DNA of 64,000 nt from JACKII01 sp963807085 (GTDB lineage: Bacteria > Pseudomonadota > Alphaproteobacteria > Bin95): assembly GCA_963807085.1 (NCBI GenBank), contig CAWEBB010000046.1, positions 1 through 64,000 of the forward strand, given 5' to 3'. Position numbers and translations under genes: made by a program. Of this stretch, positions 59,237 to 64,000 are shown one piece after another. Positions within the stretch are counted from its first letter, which is position 1. Every line of letters starts with the position of its first letter. Under the pieces are notes generated by a model, which ran no database searches, had not been told where the DNA came from, and worked only from the letters and a program-made list of their open reading frames with translations.

Positions 59237-59841
59237 CAGCCGGCCTCTCCCGGCCCCAGCGTGCCCTTGGTCGACGGTATTTTGCCGCCTCCACGCGGGT
59301 CCGCCTCCAGCGCCTGGCGCATGGCGCGTGCCAGCCCCTTGAAGCAGGTTTCGGCAATGTGGTGGCTGTTCGCGCCATAAAACGTTTCCACATGCAGCGT
59401 TGCGCCGGCAGCGCTGGCAAAGCCCTGGAACCACTCCCGCACCAATTCCGTATCGAAAGTGCCGATCTTCTGGGTCGGAAACGCGGTCCGCCAAACCAGG
59501 AAGGGCCGGCCGGAAAAATCGATCACCACCCGGCTGAGGGTTTCGTCCATCGGCAGCAGACATGAGCCGTACCGGAAGACGCCGCGCTTGTCGCCAAGCG
59601 CCTGGTTCATGGCCGTACCGATGGCGATGCCGACGTCTTCGGTGGTGTGATGGTCGTCAATATGGTTGTCGCCATCGCACCGCACCGTCAGGTCGCAAAG
59701 GCTGTGACGCGCAAGCTGCTCCAGCATATGGTCCAGAAAGCCGACGCCGGTCGCAATGTCATAGACGCCAGAGCCGTCCAGATTGAGGGTCACACTGACC
59801 TTTGTTTCGTTCGTATTGCGCTCTACGCTGGCGGTTCGCAT
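59236..59841 (-). CDS. hisB: Imidazoleglycerol-phosphate dehydratase
   Basis: A 201-residue dehydratase, the single-function form without the HisB phosphatase domain. Manganese motifs GVGFLDHMLEQLARH, DDHHTTEDVGIAIG and ANSHHIAETCFKGLA are intact. It is the first gene of the leftward his cluster, divergent from hslV with 142 bases between. Confidence 0.98.
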   Translation of the reverse strand: MRTASVERNTNETKVSVTLNLDGSGVYDIATGVGFLDHMLEQLARHSLCDLTVRCDGDNHIDDHHTTEDVGIAIGTAMNQALGDKRGVFRYGSCLLPMDETLSRVVIDFSGRPFLVWRTAFPTQKIGTFDTELVREWFQGFASAAGATLHVETFYGANSHHIAETCFKGLARAMRQALEADPRGGGKIPSTKGTLGPGEAG

Positions 59842-59921
59842 GGCCGCGAGGTGCTTTCGGCTGCCGGTCCAAAATCCGAGCCACTCTCTTAGCGCCGAAC
59901 CCGCCGGGCTGCTAGGGGCGG

Positions 59922-59949
59922 CTTGACCCAGCGGCAGCGCCGCCTACAT
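59922..59949 (+). promoter_or_regulatory. Sigma-32 (heat-shock) promoter of hslVU
   Basis: CTTG at 59922-59925 and CCTACAT at 59943-59949 with 17 bases between fit the alphaproteobacterial heat-shock consensus (CTTG, 17-18 bases, CYTATnT) in six of seven -10 positions. Predicted start near 59957 lies before the hslV ATG at 59984 and after an earlier in-frame start, supporting the shorter HslV. Confidence 0.7.
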
Positions 59950-59983
59950 GGTGCAGGCATGTCTTAAGGAAGTTCCCCCATTG

Positions 59984-60544
59984 ATGTCTGATAATGCTCC
60001 CGTGCTGCATGGTACGACGATACTGGCCGTCCGCAAAGGCGGCCGCGTGGTGATCGCGGGCGACGGTCAGGTCTCTTTCGGCAATACCGTGCTGAAAGGC
60101 TCCGCGCGCAAGGTTCGCCGGATCGGCAAGGATGGCCATGTCATCGCCGGGTTTGCCGGCGCGACCGCCGACGCCTTCACCCTGTTCGAGCGGCTCGAGG
60201 CTAAGCTGGAACAATTCCCGCACCAGCTCACCCGCGCCTGCGTGGAGTTGGCGAAGGACTGGCGGACGGACCGTTATCTGCGCCGCCTGGAGGCCATGAT
60301 GGCGGTCGCCGACGCGCGCGTCTCCCTCGTCATGACCGGCACCGGCGACGTGCTGGAGCCCGATGACGGGCTGATCGGCATCGGCTCCGGCGGTCCGTAT
60401 GCGCTCGCCGCCGCCCGCGCCCTGATGCCCATCGACGGACAGGACGCGGAAACCATTGCCCGTCGGGGCTTGGAAATCGCGGGTGAGATCTGCATTTACA
60501 CCAACAACAACATCGTTATCGAAAGCATGGATTCCGACGCATGA
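59984..60544 (+). CDS. hslV: ATP-dependent protease subunit HslV
   Basis: A 186-residue proteasome-like peptidase. The catalytic Thr is exposed after removal of a ten-residue leader (MSDNAPVLHG, then TTILAVRKGG). VVIAGDGQVSFGNTVLKG and IGSGGPYALAAARAL are conserved. It assembles as two hexamers with HslU caps to degrade damaged proteins during stress. Its stop overlaps hslU by four bases. Confidence 0.97.
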   Translation: MSDNAPVLHGTTILAVRKGGRVVIAGDGQVSFGNTVLKGSARKVRRIGKDGHVIAGFAGATADAFTLFERLEAKLEQFPHQLTRACVELAKDWRTDRYLRRLEAMMAVADARVSLVMTGTGDVLEPDDGLIGIGSGGPYALAAARALMPIDGQDAETIARRGLEIAGEICIYTNNNIVIESMDSDA

Positions 60545-61851
60545 CCTCGTTCAGCCCCAGAGAGATCGTATCGGAGCTTGACCGCTTCATCGTCGGTCAA
60601 GATGACGCCAAACACGCGGTCGCCATCGCGCTGCGCAACCGCTGGCGGCGCCAGCAGTTGGAAGGCCCGATGCGGGAGGAAGTTCTGCCGAAGAACATCC
60701 TGATGATCGGCCCGACCGGCGTCGGCAAGACCGAAATTGCCCGGCGCCTGGCCAAGCTTGCTCAGGCGCCCTTCATCAAGCTTGAAGCGACCAAATTCAC
60801 CGAGGTCGGCTATGTGGGCCGCGATGTGGAAAGCATCGTGCGCGACTTGCTCGAGTTCGCCATCCACATGACGCGCGAGCGCATGCGCGAGGAGGTGAAG
60901 GCGCGGGCCGAACTGGCCGCGGAGGAGCGGGTGATCGACGCCCTGGTTGGCACCAACGCCGGCAAGGACACGCGGGCGAAATTCCGTCAGATGCTGCGCA
61001 ACGGCGAACTCTCCGACCGCGAGATAGAGCTGGAGCTTCAGGAGGCGGGCGGCCTGCAGTTGCCGACCATGGATATTCCCGGCATGCCGGGCGCGCAGAT
61101 GGGCATGATCAATCTGAACGACATGTTTGGCAAGGCCTTTGGCGGCCGCACGAAGAGCCAGAAAATGACGGTCGGCGACAGCTATGACGTGCTGGTGGCG
61201 GAAGAAAGCGACAAGCTGCTGGACGACGAGAAGGTTACCCGCACCGCCATCGAGTCCGTAGAAAATGACGGCATCGTTTTTTTAGACGAGATCGACAAGA
61301 TCTGTGCCCGCTCTGAACGTGTCGGCGGCGACGTCAGCCGCGAGGGTGTGCAGCGCGACCTGCTGCCCCTGATCGAAGGCACCACCGTCAGCACCAAGCA
61401 CGGCACGGTCAAGACCGATCACATTCTGTTCATCGCGTCCGGCGCGTTCCATCTGGCCAAGCCGTCGGACCTGCTGCCCGAGTTGCAGGGGCGCCTGCCG
61501 ATCCGGGTCGAACTTTCGGCGCTCTCGCGCGAGGATTTCGTTCGGATCCTGAAAGAACCGGAGTCGAGCCTGATCAAGCAGTATGTCGCGTTGCTCGGAA
61601 CGGAGGGCGTACGCCTGGTATTCGACGACGGCGCCATCGACAAAATCGCAAGTCTCGCCGCCGACATCAACTCGTCGGTAGAGAATATCGGCGCGCGCCG
61701 TCTGCAAACGGTGTTGGAGAAACTGCTGGAAGACATCAGCTTCGACGCCTCCGACAAGCCCGGCAGCGAATATGCCGTCGATGCCGCCATGGTGCAGGAG
61801 AAGGTGGGTGAGTTGGCGAAGGATGCCGATCTGAGCCGGTTTATTCTGTAG
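60541..61851 (+). CDS. hslU: ATP-dependent protease ATPase subunit HslU
   Basis: A 436-residue AAA+ unfoldase, partner of HslV. Starts with SPREIVSELDRFIVGQDDAK, Walker A MIGPTGVGKTEIARR near residue 60, KFTEVGYVGRDVES (pore loop), Walker B IVFLDEIDKI after an intermediate I-domain, and the C-terminal DLSRFIL tail that docks in HslV. Translationally coupled to hslV. Confidence 0.98.
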   Translation: MTSFSPREIVSELDRFIVGQDDAKHAVAIALRNRWRRQQLEGPMREEVLPKNILMIGPTGVGKTEIARRLAKLAQAPFIKLEATKFTEVGYVGRDVESIVRDLLEFAIHMTRERMREEVKARAELAAEERVIDALVGTNAGKDTRAKFRQMLRNGELSDREIELELQEAGGLQLPTMDIPGMPGAQMGMINLNDMFGKAFGGRTKSQKMTVGDSYDVLVAEESDKLLDDEKVTRTAIESVENDGIVFLDEIDKICARSERVGGDVSREGVQRDLLPLIEGTTVSTKHGTVKTDHILFIASGAFHLAKPSDLLPELQGRLPIRVELSALSREDFVRILKEPESSLIKQYVALLGTEGVRLVFDDGAIDKIASLAADINSSVENIGARRLQTVLEKLLEDISFDASDKPGSEYAVDAAMVQEKVGELAKDADLSRFIL

Positions 61852-61940
61852 GCTGCAACGATGCCCACCTGCATGGCGTGCCCTGCGAGTGGCCAGGGAA
61901 ACAATCCGGCCCGTGGGCAACCCTCCCCGGTGGAGCGAGT

Positions 61941-62861
61941 TTAGGAGCCGGGCAGCGGGATAAAATCCTCCGCATCGCCCGGCACACTATCGAACCTGCC
62001 CTGACGCCACTCCTCTTTCGCTTGCTCAATCCGCTCGCGGGAGGAGGAGACGAAGTTCCACCAGATGTGACGGCCTCCCTCCAGAGGCTCGCCGCCCAGC
62101 AACATCACCCGGGTCCCGCCTTCGGCACGAATGTCGACCGACGATCCGGCGTGCAGCACGACCAACTGGCCAGTCTCGAAACGGCTACCGTCGATACTCA
62201 ACGTGCCGGAGGCTATATAGAGTGCCCGGTCCTCGTGTTCAGCCGGTACGATAAACCGTGCGCCGTCATTCATCTGGATATCGACGTAGATTGTCGGCGA
62301 GGCGGTCTCGATCGGCGAAACTTCGCCCTCCAGACCGCCGGCGATGAGACGTGCCTTAACGCCCTCGCCCTCGATAACCGGCAAGTCGTGCTGACCGATG
62401 TGCTGGAAGGCTGGATCTGTCTCTTCCCGATCGGCTGGCAGGGCGATCCAACTCTGAATGCCGAACATCGGCCGTTTTTGGGACGACCAGCCAGGGTCGG
62501 TTCGTTCCGAATGCACGATGCCGCGGCCAGCCGTCATTAAATTGACGTCGCCGGGATTGATCGCTTGGGCGGACCCGAGGCTGTCACGGTGATAGATCTG
62601 GCCGTCGAACAGGTAGGTCAGCGTTGCCAGCCCGATATGCGGATGGGGGCGGACATTGACGCCTTTCCCGACGTCGAATATTGCCGGCCCCATCTGATCC
62701 CAGAAAATAAACGGTCCCACCATCTGTCGTTCGCGGGCCGGTAGCGCACGCCTGACCTCAAACCCGCCAAGGTCTTTGGCTCGGGGTATGATCACGTGCT
62801 GAATGGCACTGACGCTGGCCGCGTCTCCCGGAACGGGGTCAGGACATTCACGGTAACTCAT
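61941..62861 (-). CDS. Pirin family protein
   Basis: A 306-residue double cupin. The metal-binding residues are in RPHPHIGLATLTY (two His) and GRGIVHSE (His, Glu); a C-terminal pirin domain follows (FIPLPGS end). Bacterial pirins include quercetin dioxygenase-like enzymes and regulators of pyruvate metabolism. It is convergent with hslU and divergent from the dehydrogenase at 63049. Confidence 0.93.
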   Translation of the reverse strand: MSYRECPDPVPGDAASVSAIQHVIIPRAKDLGGFEVRRALPARERQMVGPFIFWDQMGPAIFDVGKGVNVRPHPHIGLATLTYLFDGQIYHRDSLGSAQAINPGDVNLMTAGRGIVHSERTDPGWSSQKRPMFGIQSWIALPADREETDPAFQHIGQHDLPVIEGEGVKARLIAGGLEGEVSPIETASPTIYVDIQMNDGARFIVPAEHEDRALYIASGTLSIDGSRFETGQLVVLHAGSSVDIRAEGGTRVMLLGGEPLEGGRHIWWNFVSSSRERIEQAKEEWRQGRFDSVPGDAEDFIPLPGS

Positions 62862-63048
62862 GGCGGTGGGCCTTTCTCAGAAAATTCCGTCTCAGAGCCA
62901 ATTGGCGCGACAACTTCCCTATTCAATCAAAGCAATGTGCGGCGACGGCAAATCACCTTATCGTTTCTCTCAATTTCCAAAGCCCAAACGAGCGTTGATT
63001 ATAGTTGCCTAGTGGAATTCATCATGCCTTCGGCAGGAGTTGCAGTCT

Positions 63049-63996
63049 ATGCCCGAAACCATCACGGCTGTGGTCGCCGCGACCGACGGGTCCGGGATCG
63101 TCACCCGGTCCCAGATCAAGCTTCGCCAGCCGTTCTCGAACGAAGCGCTGGTGGCGGTCACGGCATTTTCCGTGAACCGGGGCGAATGCCGGCGGGCACA
63201 ACGCTCGACCGAAGCAGTCCAGATTGGCTGGGACTTCGCCGGCAAGGTCGAACAGGCCGCTGCCGACGGCTCCGGCCCTCCCGCTGGTACACGCGTTGTG
63301 GGCTTCTCGCCCCGCATGGAAGGCTGGGCTGAAAAAGTCTGTATCGAAACCCGCTATATCTGCCCGGTTCCGGACGCGATCAGCGATGCCCAGGCGTCGA
63401 CCTTGCCGGTCGCCGGCTTGACGGCCCTACACTCGGTCGAGGCGGGAACTTGGATCCTTGGTGACACGGCGCTGATCACCGGTGCCACTGGCGGCGTTGG
63501 TCTGTTTGCGGTTCAACTTGCCCACCTTGCCGGGGCCGAGGTTTTCGCCCAGGTGCGGCGGCCGGAGCAGACCGCTTTTATCGAGACGCTCGCACCCTGC
63601 ACGCCCATCGTCTCCCGAAAGGGCGAAGGCATCGAAGAGCGCGGCCCCTACCGCCTGGTGGTCGACGGCGTCTCCGGACCAACATTAGAAGCCGGCATCC
63701 GGGCGCTGGCGCCGCACGGGATGGCGGTCTGCTATGGCGTGACGGACGTGCCGGAAATCAGTTTGCATGTGCAGCATTTTATGACACGCGGGCTCGCGCA
63801 GATTACCGGCTTCCATCTCTACAACAAAAGCGAAACCCATCCGCCATCCGAACATTTGGGCCGTTTGTTGCGGCTGATGGCGGCGGGAAGGCTGCATTGT
63901 CCGCTCGGGCGCGAAGCCGGCTGGGACGAAATCGACGGCGTCGCCCAAGACCTGATCGACCGCAAATTCACCGGCAAGGCGGTGCTGCATATCTGA
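63049..63996 (+). CDS. Zinc-type alcohol dehydrogenase / quinone oxidoreductase-like protein
   Basis: A 315-residue MDR-superfamily protein. GroES-like N-terminal domain (AFSVNRGECRRAQ, IGWDFAGKV) and a Rossmann domain with the cofactor loop ITGATGGVGLFAVQLA. No catalytic zinc ligands are visible, so it is more like quinone oxidoreductases than alcohol dehydrogenases. CAGGAG lies ten bases before ATG 63049. It ends four bases before the window edge. Confidence 0.9.
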   Translation: MPETITAVVAATDGSGIVTRSQIKLRQPFSNEALVAVTAFSVNRGECRRAQRSTEAVQIGWDFAGKVEQAAADGSGPPAGTRVVGFSPRMEGWAEKVCIETRYICPVPDAISDAQASTLPVAGLTALHSVEAGTWILGDTALITGATGGVGLFAVQLAHLAGAEVFAQVRRPEQTAFIETLAPCTPIVSRKGEGIEERGPYRLVVDGVSGPTLEAGIRALAPHGMAVCYGVTDVPEISLHVQHFMTRGLAQITGFHLYNKSETHPPSEHLGRLLRLMAAGRLHCPLGREAGWDEIDGVAQDLIDRKFTGKAVLHI

Positions 63997-64000
63997 AGCA

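Overview
The window is a piece of a GC-rich alphaproteobacterial chromosome, most likely Rhodospirillales-like. This rests on the 16S–tRNA-Ile–tRNA-Ala–23S rRNA operon and on a gene order typical of the class: hslVU beside a his cluster, clpB, addBA–trxA, folC/trpFBA, and aroA–cmk–rpsA–ihfB. The genus cannot be fixed from the sequence alone.

Layout. Positions 1-3300 hold the start of an rRNA operon transcribed leftward (23S fragment, tRNA-Ala(UGC), tRNA-Ile(GAU), 16S, leader and promoter), with long palindromic repeats packed against the tRNAs. Positions 3.4-28.1 kb are core genome: an M23 peptidoglycan peptidase, clpB with a heat-shock promoter, then tsaE–amgK/murU–addB–addA–trxA rightward (cell-wall recycling and recombination repair), and a leftward series aroA, cmk, rpsA, sppA, ihfB, lapA-like, pyrF, trpF, trpB, trpA, folC. 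A small acidic zinc-ribbon protein and tRNA-Ala(GGC) close the block.

Positions 28.3-35.0 kb are a mobile-element graveyard directly behind tRNA-Ala(GGC): a broken large serine recombinase, an out-of-frame accessory gene with a ten-base homopolymer, and remnants of IS3, three different IS110-type elements, an IS21-like end, an rve/DDE element and an IS66 element. Positions 35.2-41.3 kb hold a succinate-semialdehyde dehydrogenase, a possible LysR remnant, and a glycan-modification islet (GT25 glycosyltransferase, DxD-type sugar transferase, FkbM methyltransferase) split by an apparently intact IS1595-type transposase. Positions 41.4-54.9 kb look like an accessory catabolic region: amidohydrolase, acyl-CoA ligase, luciferase-like oxidoreductase, gamma-glutamyltransferase (frameshifted), acyl-CoA dehydrogenase (three frameshifts), a hydrolase-like/methyltransferase hybrid, D-amino-acid dehydrogenase-like oxidase, cyclase, hydantoinase B, PAP2 phosphatase and SDR. 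Positions 55.0-59.8 kb form a tightly overlapping leftward his cluster (hisB, DUF2628, hisH, GNAT, hisA, hisF, hisE, HIT, NTF2-like), divergent from hslVU, which has its own heat-shock promoter. A pirin and a zinc-type dehydrogenase end the window.

Two cross-cutting observations matter for use of this annotation. First, several apparent gene breaks (gamma-glutamyltransferase, acyl-CoA dehydrogenase, the amgK/murU join, the G10 tract, and an eight-base T-loop in tRNA-Ile) are each explained by one extra base in a run of identical bases, so base-calling error must be excluded before calling them pseudogenes. Second, accD, usually between trpA and folC in this gene order, is absent and a palindromic repeat occupies the gap. 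No CRISPR array, prophage structural module or defence system was recognised.
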